A stretch of 64,000 nucleotides of DNA from an uncultured Kocuria sp. (GCF_947500125.1 NZ_CANMRA010000006.1:124001-188000); one strand, 5' to 3'. Shown: positions 38,253 to 47,122, counted from the first letter of the stretch. A program made the numbers and translations. Notes: generated from the sequence alone by a model not told the origin.

Positions 38253-38811
38253 GCATGCCGGCAGGCCGGGGCTCCGGGCGCATCCCCCTATCGGCAGCCT
38301 GAGGCTCGTGGGACGCCAGGAGAGCGAGATCGACGCGCCGCAACCTCATTTCTTTCTTTTTGCGAATTTCCGACAGAACAATGGAGATTGCCGGGGGAGA
38401 TTGGTTGTCCAGACCCTTGAAGTAGGGGCCGGTCCCGTCGGCGATCTAATGTTCTGTGGACCTTTCCCGGCAAACGGTCGTGCCCTGCCACGGGTGGCAC
38501 CACTCGGCACTCGGCTCCAGGGCAGGGGCATGCTTGCCCGTCGGCACGACCTGGGCAGAGCCCCAGGTCAAGACCACTTTCGTCTCGAGTTGAGCCTCCC
38601 GGGGGATCCCCATGGGCGCGCCTCACCGGGCCACGGCGTCCGGGCGCGGAGGTGCCCTGCCGGATCAGCACTAAAGCCGAGACACGCCCGTGATCTAAAC
38701 GAGACTTTCTCGTTACTTTTCGATTAGTGTTCTCTCCGTGCCGATCGCCTCATCGATCGGCATCCCCGTGCACATCGCCGAATTCTGCCGGTGCCCGGGG
38801 CCCCCATAGAA
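38253..38811. other. 559-nt intergenic stretch upstream of the riboswitch
   Basis: No supported protein-coding gene; overlapping frames up to 165 codons lack ribosome sites. A locally AT-rich segment around 38,700-38,745 is the likely promoter area for the riboswitch transcript. A GC-rich stretch at 38,487-38,532 (TGCCCTGCC facing GGGCAGGGGCA) may fold, but no RNA family is recognised. Confidence 0.35.
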
Positions 38812-38940
38812 CATCGCTCGGCAGAAGCGGGGGAACCATGAACGGCCCCTCCCCCGGGGCCTAGGGGTTAAGTCGTCAGGGCCCCCACCCTGCGACCGGG
38901 TGTCTCCCACCCGCATCCGACAGCTCACCTCGCAGGCAAG
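38812..38940 (+). ncRNA. ydaO/yuaA cyclic-di-AMP riboswitch
   Basis: The conserved blocks of the ydaO riboswitch appear in order: GCGGGGGAACCA (about 38,827-38,838), GGGGTTAAGTC (38,864-38,874) and the highly conserved 3' block of 26 nt at 38,911-38,936 (ATCCG-CAGCT-ACCTCG-A-GC). Cyclic-di-AMP riboswitches typically turn off cell-wall hydrolase genes, and in actinobacteria they often precede secreted NlpC/P60 or Rpf proteins. The downstream gene here is exactly such a hydrolase, 16 nt beyond the aptamer end with its ribosome site (AGGGAGG) between. The 5' boundary is approximate. Confidence 0.8.
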
Positions 38941-38956
38941 AGGGAGGACATCACTC

Positions 38957-39457
38957 ATGCCCGTTTTCCAGTCCCGCATGCCCCGCCACCGCGCCCAGAG
39001 CTCGTTCCGCCTCGGGCGCACCGCCATCCTGGCGGTCGCCGGCGGCGCCCTGGCGCTCAGCAGCGTGGCCCCGGCCCAGGCCGCCCCCGCCGCAGCCCCC
39101 CAGCAGGTCCTCAGCACCCAGTCCCAGTCCGGCAAGGCCGCGACCATCGCCGCCGCGGCCAGGAACCAGCTCGGCGTGCGCCAGGACTGCACCGCCCTGG
39201 TCACCAAGGCCCTGCGCGCGGCCGGAGTCAACCACCACGGGTGGCCGGACTCCTACCTGAAGCTCGGCACCCGGGTCTCCGCCGCCCAGGCCCGGCCCGG
39301 CGACCTGGTCTACTACGCCAACGGCGGCATGGGCTTCGCCCACATCGCCGTGTACATCGGCGGCGGCAAGGCCGTCCACGGCGGCTGGAACGGCAACCAG
39401 ACGGTCATCCAGACCGTCAACGTCGGCTCCGGCCCCGTCTACCTCCGCGTGCGCTGA
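38957..39457 (+). CDS. Secreted NlpC/P60-type cell-wall hydrolase
   Basis: A 166-aa exported protein. Signal peptide: basic n-region (residues 1-21), hydrophobic core (23-36) and cleavage after AQAA near residue 43. The mature domain has catalytic Cys78 in RQDCTALV and the downstream His in GFAHIAVYIGGG, with PGDLVYYA before it. It is a short NlpC/P60-like cysteine peptidase without SH3 or LysM anchor. These enzymes cut peptide bridges in peptidoglycan. ATG 38957 follows AGGGAGG; the upstream frame runs through the riboswitch and is not coding. Expression is probably switched off by cyclic-di-AMP, linking wall turnover to osmotic state. Confidence 0.85.
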   Translation: MPVFQSRMPRHRAQSSFRLGRTAILAVAGGALALSSVAPAQAAPAAAPQQVLSTQSQSGKAATIAAAARNQLGVRQDCTALVTKALRAAGVNHHGWPDSYLKLGTRVSAAQARPGDLVYYANGGMGFAHIAVYIGGGKAVHGGWNGNQTVIQTVNVGSGPVYLRVR

Positions 39458-39473
39458 CCCTGCACCCGTGAGC

Positions 39474-39515
39474 GGGAGTGCGGTTCCCGGCCGTCCCGGC
39501 GGGAACCGCACTCCC
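39474..39515 (+). terminator. 15-bp hairpin after the NlpC/P60 gene
   Basis: GGGAGTGCGGTTCCC pairs perfectly with GGGAACCGCACTCCC around a 12-nt loop, 16 nt after the stop. A stem-only terminator is likely. Confidence 0.7.
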
Positions 39516-39677
39516 GAATCCCCCGGGGCACGACCTCGGGACGTGGGACACCTCGCGGCGATGCGCACGGTGAGAATCCATCCGGGCACCGCCCTTCCCA
39601 GCCCTGATCTCTGACTCCTATGCTCGAGGCGGATCCGCCGGAGGATCGATCGCCAACTCGACGAGGAGTGGAACGGC

Positions 39678-40877
39678 ATGCGACAACTCGCGCACCGGCT
39701 CGACCGGCTGGGCACCGAGACCGCCTTCAGCGTCGCCCAGGCCGCTGCCGCATGGACGGCGAAGGGGAACCGCGTGTACCCCTTCCACCTCGGCGACATC
39801 AACATCCCGACGGCCCCGCACATCATCGAGGCGATGGACCGGGCCATCGCCGACGGCCACACGGGCTACTGTCCCGGTCCCGGCATCCCGCAGCTGCGCG
39901 AGGCCCTCGCCGAGGACATCGGCTCGCGCCGTGGCATCGGCCTCACTCCCGAGAACATCGTCGTGATGACGGGCGGCAAGCCCGTCATTACGAAGTTCCT
40001 GCAGGCGGTCATGAACCCCGGCGACGAGGTGCTCTATCCGAATCCCGGCTTCCCGATCTATGAGTCGCAGATCGAGTACCTCGGGGGCACGTCGGTGCCG
40101 TACCGCTACCTCCCCACGGAGGACGGCTTCGCGATCGACCTCGATCAGGTGCGCGCGTCGATCACCCCGAGCACGGTCGCCATCATCTACAACGACCTGC
40201 AGAACCCCATTTCGGCCGAGTCGACGGCGGCCGAGCGCGAGGCAGTCGCGCAGCTCGCCCAGGAGCACGATCTCTGGGTGCTCTCCGACGAGGCCTACTT
40301 CGAGACGCGCTACGAGGGGGTCTCGAGCTCGATCGCCTCGCTCCCCGGCATGGCCGAGCGCACCGTCATCCTCTACACGTTCAGCAAAAAGTTCGCCATG
40401 ACCGGCTCACGCCTCGGCTGCGCCGTCGCGCCGCCCGGGATCGCCACGGTGCTCGGCACGCTCAACACCAACGACGAGTCCTGCACTACGCACTACGTGC
40501 AGTGGGCCGGCATCGAAGCACTCCGCGGCCCCCAGGAGCCCGCGCAGCAGATGCTCGACGTCCTGCGCGAGCGCCGGGACGCCGCCTGCGAGCTCGTGAA
40601 CGCCACCCCCGGCATGCACGTGGCCGTACCGCAGTCGACGTTCTACCTGTTCCCCGACGTCACCCGGACCATGGAACGCATGGGCTACACGGCGGTCGGT
40701 GACTTCGCGACGGCGGCCCTGCACGAGACCGGCGTCTCCTTCTGCACGCGGGAGCACTTCGGCCGGCGCCAGCCCGGCGAGGAGCGGCAGTACATCCGGC
40801 TCGCCTACTCGGGCCTCGACGTCGCCGACATCCGCGACGGCCTCGGCCGCCTGCGCGAGTGGATCGAGGCGGCATGA
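39678..40877 (+). CDS. Class I/II PLP-dependent aminotransferase
   Basis: A 399-aa fold-type I aminotransferase. The cofactor lysine is Lys237 in TFSKKFAMTGSRLG, with Asp204 in SDEAYFET, Asn176 in YNDLQNPISAE and an Arg near the C-terminus for the substrate carboxylate. AGGAG lies 9 nt before the ATG. It overlaps the 2-hydroxyacid dehydrogenase by 4 nt. An aminotransferase coupled to a 2-hydroxyacid dehydrogenase suggests interconversion of an amino acid, its 2-oxo acid and the hydroxy acid, or glyoxylate handling. Substrate not readable from the sequence. Confidence 0.88.
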   Translation: MRQLAHRLDRLGTETAFSVAQAAAAWTAKGNRVYPFHLGDINIPTAPHIIEAMDRAIADGHTGYCPGPGIPQLREALAEDIGSRRGIGLTPENIVVMTGGKPVITKFLQAVMNPGDEVLYPNPGFPIYESQIEYLGGTSVPYRYLPTEDGFAIDLDQVRASITPSTVAIIYNDLQNPISAESTAAEREAVAQLAQEHDLWVLSDEAYFETRYEGVSSSIASLPGMAERTVILYTFSKKFAMTGSRLGCAVAPPGIATVLGTLNTNDESCTTHYVQWAGIEALRGPQEPAQQMLDVLRERRDAACELVNATPGMHVAVPQSTFYLFPDVTRTMERMGYTAVGDFATAALHETGVSFCTREHFGRRQPGEERQYIRLAYSGLDVADIRDGLGRLREWIEAA

Positions 40878-41833
40878 GCCGGGTCGTCGTCACGGGACGG
40901 ATTCCCGACGCCGCGATCGAGAAGCTCCGCGCCGCCCACGAGGTCGAGATGTGGCCTGATCCGGAGCCGATCGGCCGCGAGGAGCTCCTGCGCCGGGTGG
41001 CCGGCGCCGATGCCGTCGTGAGCCTGCTCACCGAGCGCATCGACGCCGAGCTGCTCGACGCCGCCGGCCCGCAGCTTCACGTGGTCGCGAACGTCGCCGT
41101 CGGCTACGACAACATCGACGTGCCCGCCTGCAGCGAACGGGGCGTCGTGGCCACCAACACCCCCGGCGTGCTCACGGACGCCACCGCCGACATCGCCTTC
41201 GGCCTCATCCTCATGGCGACCCGCCGGCTCGGTGAGGGGGAACGGCTCATCCGCTCCGGCCAGGACTGGAAGTGGGGCATGTTCTTCCTGCTCGGCAGCG
41301 GCCTGCAGGGCAAGACCCTCGGCGTCGTCGGCATGGGCGGCATCGGTCAGGCGACCGCGCGCCGGGCCAAGGCCTTCGGCATGGAGATCGTCTACCAGTC
41401 GCGCAGCGAGATCGATCCCGGGATCGCCGCCGAGCTGGGCGCCCGGCGGGTCGAGCTCGACGAGCTGCTGAGCGTCTCCGACGTCGTGTCGCTGCACTGC
41501 CCCTACGGGCCCGCCACGCACCACCTGATCGGCGCCGAGCAGCTGGCGGCGATGAAGGACTCGGCGTACCTCGTCAACACCGCGCGCGGACCGATCGTCG
41601 ACGAGGCGGCGCTCGCGTCCGCGCTGCGCGAGTGCCGGATCGCGGGCGCCGGACTGGACGTCTACGAGGACGAGCCCCGGGTGCATCCCGAGCTGCTGGA
41701 GCTCGAGAACGTGGTGCTCCTGCCGCACCTGGGCTCCGCCACCGTGGAAACGCGCACCGCGATGGCGGTGCTCGCCGCCGAGAACGTGCTCGCCGTGCTC
41801 GGCGGGCAACGGCCGCCGTCACCGATCGGGTAG
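40874..41833 (+). CDS. D-2-hydroxyacid dehydrogenase (glyoxylate/hydroxypyruvate reductase-like)
   Basis: A 319-aa NAD(P)-dependent oxidoreductase. Rossmann motif GVVGMGGIGQATARRA (about residues 153-168), substrate-binding NVAVGYDNID, catalytic Arg in NTARGPIVDE, Glu in LDVYEDEP and His in LPHLGSAT are all present, so the enzyme should be active. The fold and the YDNID motif match glyoxylate/hydroxypyruvate reductases. Its ATG overlaps the aminotransferase stop, and it is the last gene of the pair. Confidence 0.9.
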   Translation: MSRVVVTGRIPDAAIEKLRAAHEVEMWPDPEPIGREELLRRVAGADAVVSLLTERIDAELLDAAGPQLHVVANVAVGYDNIDVPACSERGVVATNTPGVLTDATADIAFGLILMATRRLGEGERLIRSGQDWKWGMFFLLGSGLQGKTLGVVGMGGIGQATARRAKAFGMEIVYQSRSEIDPGIAAELGARRVELDELLSVSDVVSLHCPYGPATHHLIGAEQLAAMKDSAYLVNTARGPIVDEAALASALRECRIAGAGLDVYEDEPRVHPELLELENVVLLPHLGSATVETRTAMAVLAAENVLAVLGGQRPPSPIG

Positions 41834-42061
41834 CAGCAGGGCCGGCCGTCAAGGTCGCCGCTCGCTCCCAGGCCCGGTGGGCGGTCCGTCACCATGCCGC
41901 CCGCCTCGCCCCGACGGAAGGATGCGATCGAGGACCCCGTGGCCCTCCCCGGGCTGTCGGAGGGCTGCGCCGTGACCCCGCCGTCGTCGTCCGGGGGTTC
42001 TCGGAGATCCCTCTCCAGCAGACGTCGCCGCGCTTTCTGCCACTCCTTGCCGCATTCGCAG

Positions 42062-42128
42062 TATCTTGGCAGATTAAGCACCATGTAATCTGACAAGATA
42101 GTGATTATCCGGGGAAAAGTGTCAGATT
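42062..42128. promoter_or_regulatory. Triple half-site operator ahead of the AlbA_2 regulator
   Basis: TATCTTGGCAGATTA (42062-42076) and TAATCTGACAAGATA (42086-42100) are inverted copies with one mismatch, 9 nt apart. A third copy of the core, TGTCAGATT, lies at 42120-42128 as a direct repeat of the inverse complement of the second arm. The array lies just before the start of a predicted DNA-binding regulator and is more AT-rich than its surroundings. Autoregulation is the simplest reading. Confidence 0.6.
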
Positions 42129-42139
42129 GGAGAGTTCCG

Positions 42140-43861
42140 TTGCGACCAGTTGGCCTTGAACGCCGTACCGAGCTGGAGTCCATGGTCGCCGCGCTGCTCG
42201 CCTCGGAGCAGGACGGCGCACTGCTGTCTACCGAGGAGACCGCTGCCGTCGACCTCAAGGAAGAGGCAGGGCGGCGCAACGGGCCACAGCTCGAGCCCGG
42301 CCTCGCTCAGAATCCGGAGGCCGCCACGAAACTGGCAGACGAAGTAGCGTGCCTCGCCAACTCGCCGGGGGGAGGCGCGTTGATCCTCGGCGTCGAGGAC
42401 CGCACCGGCCAGGTCCTCGGCACGGAGCTCGATGTCGACTGGCTGCGCCAACGCATCAATCGTGCCGTCAGTGTCGCGCCGGACATCGTCGTCCAGTACG
42501 TGGCCGGTCAGAGAGTGCTGATCCTCTACGTCGCCGAATCCCCGGAACCGATCCATGACACCGGCGACCGCCTGCGCTGGCGGGTGGGAGACGAATGCGC
42601 CCGGATCGACCGATCCGAGTGGTGGCAGCACCGGGAGAGGGCTCGAGAAACCGACCCCATGGCCGCACCCTCGGGAGCGACGCCTGACGATATCACCCAA
42701 GGAGCTCTCCGACTGGTGCGCAGCCACACAGGGGCGGATCCGATGGAGACCGACGAGGACCTGCTGCGCCGCCTGGGGGCCGTACGCAGTGACAACAGAC
42801 TCTCGCAGGCGGGGCGCCTGCTGTTCACCCCGGCCGCGCGTCCGCTCATCGAACTGACCGTTCTCGACGTCCACGGCGGCAACGTGATCAATCGCGTGGT
42901 GCCCGACTCCTCCTCGTCGTTGCTCGAACAGCTGGACAATGTCGAGAAAGCGCTCGAGACGCTCAACGACTTCGTCGTCCACACCGACTCCTTCGCTGCG
43001 GAGTCCGTGCGCAAGGTCCCGCCGAACGCGGTGCGCGAGGCCGTGCTCAACGGACTGATCCACCGCGACTGGAACCGGCCCGAGCTGACCGATGTCCGGT
43101 GGATCGAGCACGACAGCACGCTTGTGGTGCGCAACCCTGGTTGCTTCACCGGGGGCATCTCTGCGGACAACGTCCTCAGCAACCGCCACGCGCGCTATCC
43201 GGCCCTCGCAGACCTCTTCCGCGCCATGGGGTTGGTGGAGAAACAGGGACTCGGGGTCGACCGCATGTACCAAGCGATGATCTCGTTGGGGCACCGACCG
43301 CCCATCATCGCCGAGGAGGCCGGGGACCGCGTCACGTGCACCCTCGTCGGCGGGCCTCCTGTACGCCCCGTCATGGAGCTGGTGGGCAGGATCCGGCCCA
43401 CGGCGCGGCAGAAGGACTACCGGATCGCGATCATCGTCGACGCCCTGCTGCACCGCCCCTTCCTCGCCCTGCGGGACGTCGCCGACGCCCTGCAATCGGA
43501 TGCCGCCTCCGCGGACGTGGCGCTCCAGGCCGCGACCCAGTCGACGGTCGACGGGGAAGCGCTCATCCGGACCTACAAGGACGTGTGGGTCTTCGGCCGC
43601 TCCTCGTGGCGGCTCGTTGCCGTTCGCCGTGCGTCCACGTCCGGCCCGGAGGTCCTGCCTCATGCCTCGACGGACTCCCATCGGTTGCGCGCCGTGGTGG
43701 ACGCCTGGCTCGGCGCGCACCCCGCCATCACCAGCGGCGACCTGACGGAACTGACCGGCGTCGCCCGGGGAACGGCACAACGGGCGCTGCAGGACCTCGA
43801 GGGGACGGATCTGCGGAAGGTGGGTGGTGGCCGTTCCACGCGCTACGAACCTGTGCCGTGA
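42140..43861 (+). CDS. AlbA_2 (Schlafen-like) / HATPase regulator
   Basis: A protein of about 573 aa. An N-terminal AlbA_2 domain (VDLKEEAGRR, ACLANSPGGGALILGVED, RINRAVSVAPDIVV) is followed by the ATP-dependent DNA helicase RecG-like HATPase_c_4 region (VPPNAVREAVLNGLIHRDW, NPGCFTGGI, ARYPALADLFRAMGLVEKQGLGVDRMY) and a C-terminal winged-helix part (VVDAWLGAHPAITSGDLTELTGVARGTAQRAL). Proteins with this architecture are putative transcriptional regulators. TTG 42140 has GGAGAG five nt upstream and keeps the operator array outside the gene; GTG 42119 and GTG 42101 are in-frame alternatives that would place operator half-sites in the coding region. No co-oriented partner gene follows. Confidence 0.8.
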   Translation: MRPVGLERRTELESMVAALLASEQDGALLSTEETAAVDLKEEAGRRNGPQLEPGLAQNPEAATKLADEVACLANSPGGGALILGVEDRTGQVLGTELDVDWLRQRINRAVSVAPDIVVQYVAGQRVLILYVAESPEPIHDTGDRLRWRVGDECARIDRSEWWQHRERARETDPMAAPSGATPDDITQGALRLVRSHTGADPMETDEDLLRRLGAVRSDNRLSQAGRLLFTPAARPLIELTVLDVHGGNVINRVVPDSSSSLLEQLDNVEKALETLNDFVVHTDSFAAESVRKVPPNAVREAVLNGLIHRDWNRPELTDVRWIEHDSTLVVRNPGCFTGGISADNVLSNRHARYPALADLFRAMGLVEKQGLGVDRMYQAMISLGHRPPIIAEEAGDRVTCTLVGGPPVRPVMELVGRIRPTARQKDYRIAIIVDALLHRPFLALRDVADALQSDAASADVALQAATQSTVDGEALIRTYKDVWVFGRSSWRLVAVRRASTSGPEVLPHASTDSHRLRAVVDAWLGAHPAITSGDLTELTGVARGTAQRALQDLEGTDLRKVGGGRSTRYEPVP

Positions 43862-44291
43862 TCCCGTCGACCACGAATCGCCACCGCCCGCCGATTCGCA
43901 CGCCCGGGTCCGGCACGAGTGGGATCTGCCCGCTCCCGGCATGGACAGTTGTCCCCCCGGCTATCGGAGATCCCCGACGTCGTCTGCGCGCGACGACCTC
44001 GGCGCCCGGCAACGAGATCGTGGAACTCCTGCGCGCCGTGCTCCTCGGCGGACCAGGCGGTGACGGCAGAGGACTTCGCGGCCGGGTCCTGGACGACCTG
44101 GTCTCGGCCGCCAGTGACAGTCCACGACCCGGCAGGAACCGGACCGTGCCGACCGGATCTTCGAAACAGGGGTGAAGCAAGGGGTGGCCTCTGCCCACCG
44201 AGCATCCCCCTGGCGGGGCCGTGCGTTGGCTTTTGTGACGTTGGGACCCTCGTGGCGGCGAGGAAGCGGGGCGGACAGCGCGACCGATGCG
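43862..44291. other. 430-nt intergenic stretch, no supported gene
   Basis: Lies between the AlbA_2 regulator stop and the decayed antitoxin. Frames on both strands remain open because of high GC, but none has a start with ribosome site or a recognisable protein. Confidence 0.4.
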
Positions 44292-44561
44292 TCAGGCGCT
44301 CTTGAGCCAGGCGTGGAGGGCGTCGCGAATGACGTCGCTGGCCGTGGAGTTCTCGGACAGGGCTCGCTGCTTCACCGCAGCATCGAGCTCCGGGTCCAGG
44401 CGGACAGGGACGACCCGAGCCGCGGCGGAGCCGATCGGCTTGCGTCCACCGGAGCGGCGGAGCGTGTCCGGGTCGTATCCGGCCTCGGCCTCGCGAGCGA
44501 GCCGGTCGATCTCTTCCTCGGGAAGGGGGCGGCCCTAGGAGGTCCGCGGTTCGTGGGTCAT
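44292..44561 (-). pseudogene. Ribbon-helix-helix antitoxin with nonsense codon
   Basis: From the ATG at 44561 (AGGAGGA ribosome site 5 nt upstream) the frame reads MTHEPRTS, then TAG at codon 9 (44537), then GRPLPEEEIDRLAREAEAGY onward, ending DALHAWLKSA at 44292. The conserved RTSxGRP signature of actinobacterial CopG/RHH antitoxins spans the stop, so the TAG has interrupted an 89-residue antitoxin. The C-terminal VVPVRLDPELDAAVKQRA is the RHH strand and first helix. A shorter restart could still make the DNA-binding part. It follows the toxin stub on the same strand. Confidence 0.7.
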
Positions 44562-44572
44562 GGTTGTCCTCC

Positions 44573-44655
44573 TCATGGCAACAGGTCGAAATACTGGGGT
44601 CTGGCCTTCATGGCGTGGATGACGAGCTCGGCGCCGTTGTCCACGGGCACCTCCC
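44573..44655 (-). pseudogene. C-terminal stub of the cognate toxin
   Basis: About 27 codons ending NGAELVIHAMKARPQYFDLLP remain directly upstream of the antitoxin ATG. The IHAM-RP-Y pattern fits the C-terminus of small RelE/BrnT-like toxins paired with RHH antitoxins of this type. The toxin's N-terminal part is missing; the NAD(P)-binding gene ends just where it would begin, so a deletion or gene insertion removed it. Confidence 0.5.
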
Positions 44656-45438
44656 TCACGAGGTGCCACGGAGCCAGTCCTCGAACCGGGTCGGGGCGCT
44701 CGTGACGTTGCCCCGGGGCAGGAGTCCCCCGTTGCCGAGAGCGGTGAAGGGCACAGGCACCCGGAGGATCTTCCGGCGTCCTCCTCGACGCTGGGCGACT
44801 GCACGGGCGAGTTCCGCCATGTCGCGGACCTCGGGGCCGGCGATGGCGGCGTCGTCGGATGCCGCGGTGCTGCCGGGCTCCAGGGCGCGGTCGGCGACGA
44901 ACGCGGCGGCCTCGTCGGCCGCCAGCGGCTGGGAGCGCATCCCGGGCACCACCGAGAGCGGGCCGATGCGCAGCTGCGACAGCAGGGTCTCGGCCAGTTC
45001 GTACCACTGCGCCGAGGCCACGACCGTGACCGGGACCGGGCCGGCACGGTAGGTCCGCTCCTGAGCGGCCTTGCCCTCGTAGTAGCCCATCCACCGGTGC
45101 ACCTCCGGTTCCCGGGCGTTGAGGATCGTGACGCACACGATCCGGGACACCCCTGCCCGCTGTGCCGCCGCCAGCACGTTGCGTGCGGTGGTGGTGAAGA
45201 AGTCGACGGCGCGCCGGCGGGACAGCGTCGCCAGGTGGAGGCAGTCCACCACGGTGGAGACCCCGTCGAACGCGGCGTCCAGACCGTGGCCCGAGTAGAC
45301 GTCGATGCCCTGTCCGCGCGAAACCTCGACGACGTCGACGCCTCGCTTACGCAGGTGCGTCACCACCCGTGCGCCCAGCTGCCCGGTCGCGCCGAGGACC
45401 GCCACCTTCCGGCTCTCACCCTCACCCGTGTTCGTCAT
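44656..45438 (-). CDS. NmrA-like NAD(P)-binding protein
   Basis: A 260-aa atypical short-chain dehydrogenase. The nucleotide-binding motif is VAVLGATGQLGARVV (residues about 12-26), followed by RGQGIDVYSG, VVDCLH and RIVCVTILNAREPE, the pattern of NmrA/SDR-a5 proteins that bind NAD(P) and often act as redox sensors. Residues AAQWYE-like (SAQWYELAETLL) occur where a Tyr-Lys pair would be, but the Lys is not evident, so catalysis is doubtful. ATG 45438 is the first start in the conserved frame. It is divergent from a GlxA-type regulator 135 nt away. Confidence 0.85.
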   Translation of the reverse strand: MTNTGEGESRKVAVLGATGQLGARVVTHLRKRGVDVVEVSRGQGIDVYSGHGLDAAFDGVSTVVDCLHLATLSRRRAVDFFTTTARNVLAAAQRAGVSRIVCVTILNAREPEVHRWMGYYEGKAAQERTYRAGPVPVTVVASAQWYELAETLLSQLRIGPLSVVPGMRSQPLAADEAAAFVADRALEPGSTAASDDAAIAGPEVRDMAELARAVAQRRGGRRKILRVPVPFTALGNGGLLPRGNVTSAPTRFEDWLRGTS

Positions 45439-45573
45439 CGTCGACCGCCCTCTTCCCGTCCGCCCGCGCTTCGGTCCTGATGGCACTGATTGTCCTCACC
45501 CGCCGGCCCCGCCGCGACTGTCATTTTCATAGCTGTCGTCGACTTCCTGCCACGTTGCTGGAAGCATGGATTC

Positions 45574-46524
45574 ATGATCAGCAACGTGGCCGTCATCGTG
45601 TTCGGCGAGATCTCCCCCTTCGAGCTCGGGGTGGCCTGCGAGGCCTGGGCGATCGACCGCTCCGCCGACGGCCTGCCGGTCATGGACTTCGCCGTGTGCA
45701 GCCCCGACGGGCGACCGGTCCGCACGATCGCCGGCTTCGACGTGGCGGTCCACCACGGGCTCGACCGGGTGGCCGAGGCGGACCTCGTGGTCCTCCCGGC
45801 GATGTCCCGGGACCGGGATGTCCCGACAGACGTGATCCACGCGCTGCGCGCGGCCCACGACCGCGGCGCCCGGATCCTCTCCATCTGCTCGGGCGCCTTC
45901 GTCCTGGGGGCCGCCGGTCTGCTCGACGGCCGCCGCTGCACCACCCACTGGATGCACACCGCGGAGCTGGCGGAGCGGTTCCCCGCCGCCCAGGTGGTGC
46001 CCGAAGTCCTCTACGTCGAGGACGGCAGCATCCTCACCAGCGCCGGCACCGCGGCGGGCCTCGACGCCTGCCTCCACCTGTGGCGCCAGGAGTTCGGTTC
46101 GGCGGCCGCCAACACCGTGGCACGGCGCATGGTCGTGCCGCCGCAGCGCCAGGGTGGACAGGCCCAGTTCATCAAGGACCCCGTCCCCGAGCACCGGGCC
46201 GAGACGCTGGACCCGCTGCTCACCTGGATCGTAGGGCACCTCGACGAACCGCTCGACGTCGACGCCCTGGCCCGGCGCGCCGCCATGTCCCCGCGCACCT
46301 TCGCCCGCCGGTTCCGCGACGAGACGGGCACCACGCCGCACGCCTGGATCACCGCACGGCGCCTGCACCGGGCCGAGCAGCTCCTCGAGGAGACCGACCT
46401 GCCCGTCGAGCGCATCGCCGCGGACGTGGGCTTCGGCAACGCGGCCACGCTGCGCCACCACTTCACCCGGATCCGCCGGCTCAGCCCGCAGCAGTACCGC
46501 CGCCGCTTCGCGACGACCTCCTGA
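45574..46524 (+). CDS. GlxA-type (DJ-1/PfpI + AraC) transcriptional regulator
   Basis: A 316-aa regulator. The N-terminal DJ-1/PfpI-like domain (residues about 5-180) has the nucleophile-elbow equivalent SICSGAFVLGAAGLL and the TTHWMH motif. The C-terminal AraC domain (about 215-312) has two helix-turn-helix units: DALARRAAMSPRTFARRF and IAADVGFGNAATLRHHF. ATG 45574 starts the conserved domain; a longer frame begins at 45490 without support. Being divergent from the NmrA-like gene, it is likely to control it and itself. Ligand unknown. Confidence 0.92.
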   Translation: MISNVAVIVFGEISPFELGVACEAWAIDRSADGLPVMDFAVCSPDGRPVRTIAGFDVAVHHGLDRVAEADLVVLPAMSRDRDVPTDVIHALRAAHDRGARILSICSGAFVLGAAGLLDGRRCTTHWMHTAELAERFPAAQVVPEVLYVEDGSILTSAGTAAGLDACLHLWRQEFGSAAANTVARRMVVPPQRQGGQAQFIKDPVPEHRAETLDPLLTWIVGHLDEPLDVDALARRAAMSPRTFARRFRDETGTTPHAWITARRLHRAEQLLEETDLPVERIAADVGFGNAATLRHHFTRIRRLSPQQYRRRFATTS

Positions 46525-46760
46525 CCACCGCTTTCTGAGCACCTCGGCGACGAGAGCGCGGCCGACGAACTCCGTCATGGCCGCGATCGCGAGCAAGCAT
46601 TCCGCTCATTCGGGACTCCGCGGCAGAGCGCCGACAGACTTGGCAGAAAATAACCGGAAGTGGTCATTTCTGCCACTCGTGGCACAGGCTCCGGGCGACG
46701 AGGCTTGTCAGCGTGAGGGTGAGCCGGATCGGCCGGCACACCGCAGGCAAGGAGCTCATC

Positions 46761-47063
46761 ATGATCTCGTTCGTGTTCCTGGTGCTGGCCGCAGCCGCTG
46801 TGCTGTCGGTGTACACAGTGATCGGCCGCCTGGCCGTCCCCCCGGAGGAGCGGGTGCTGTGGCGCGACCTCGGGTGGGACGGCTGGGTCCGTACACTGCG
46901 ACGCAGCCTGGCCTTCCTGGGCGACGTGGCCCCGCGCGTGGACGCCGGTCACCCGGCAAGATCATCGAACGTCGTCGCCCCGTCGTCGGGCCGGCAGGCC
47001 GCCGTGGCTGACGACATCCCGATGAACGCACGGCCCCTGTCCGGGCCCGCAACCTGCTCGTGA
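46761..47063 (+). CDS. Small hypothetical membrane protein
   Basis: A 100-aa frame beginning MISFVFLVLAAAAVLSV with one transmembrane helix at the N-terminus, then a basic soluble tail ending in low-complexity sequence. AAGGAG lies 7 nt before the ATG. The latter half looks non-conserved, so the true 3' end may be altered. Family not recognised. Confidence 0.45.
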   Translation: MISFVFLVLAAAAVLSVYTVIGRLAVPPEERVLWRDLGWDGWVRTLRRSLAFLGDVAPRVDAGHPARSSNVVAPSSGRQAAVADDIPMNARPLSGPATCS

Positions 47064-47082
47064 GGTGCGGCTGGGAGGTGTC

Positions 47083-47122
47083 CTCGTCCGGCAGGCAGGT
47101 CCAGCGCCTGCTGCCGGACGAG
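47083..47122. terminator. Long GC-rich hairpin
   Basis: CTCGTCCGGCAG pairs with CTGCCGGACGAG; after a single-base bulge, CAGG-CCTG extends the stem to 16 pairs with a 7-nt loop. It lies 19 nt after the small membrane ORF and about 100 nt beyond the convergent gene at 47,220, so it could end transcripts from either side. Confidence 0.5.
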
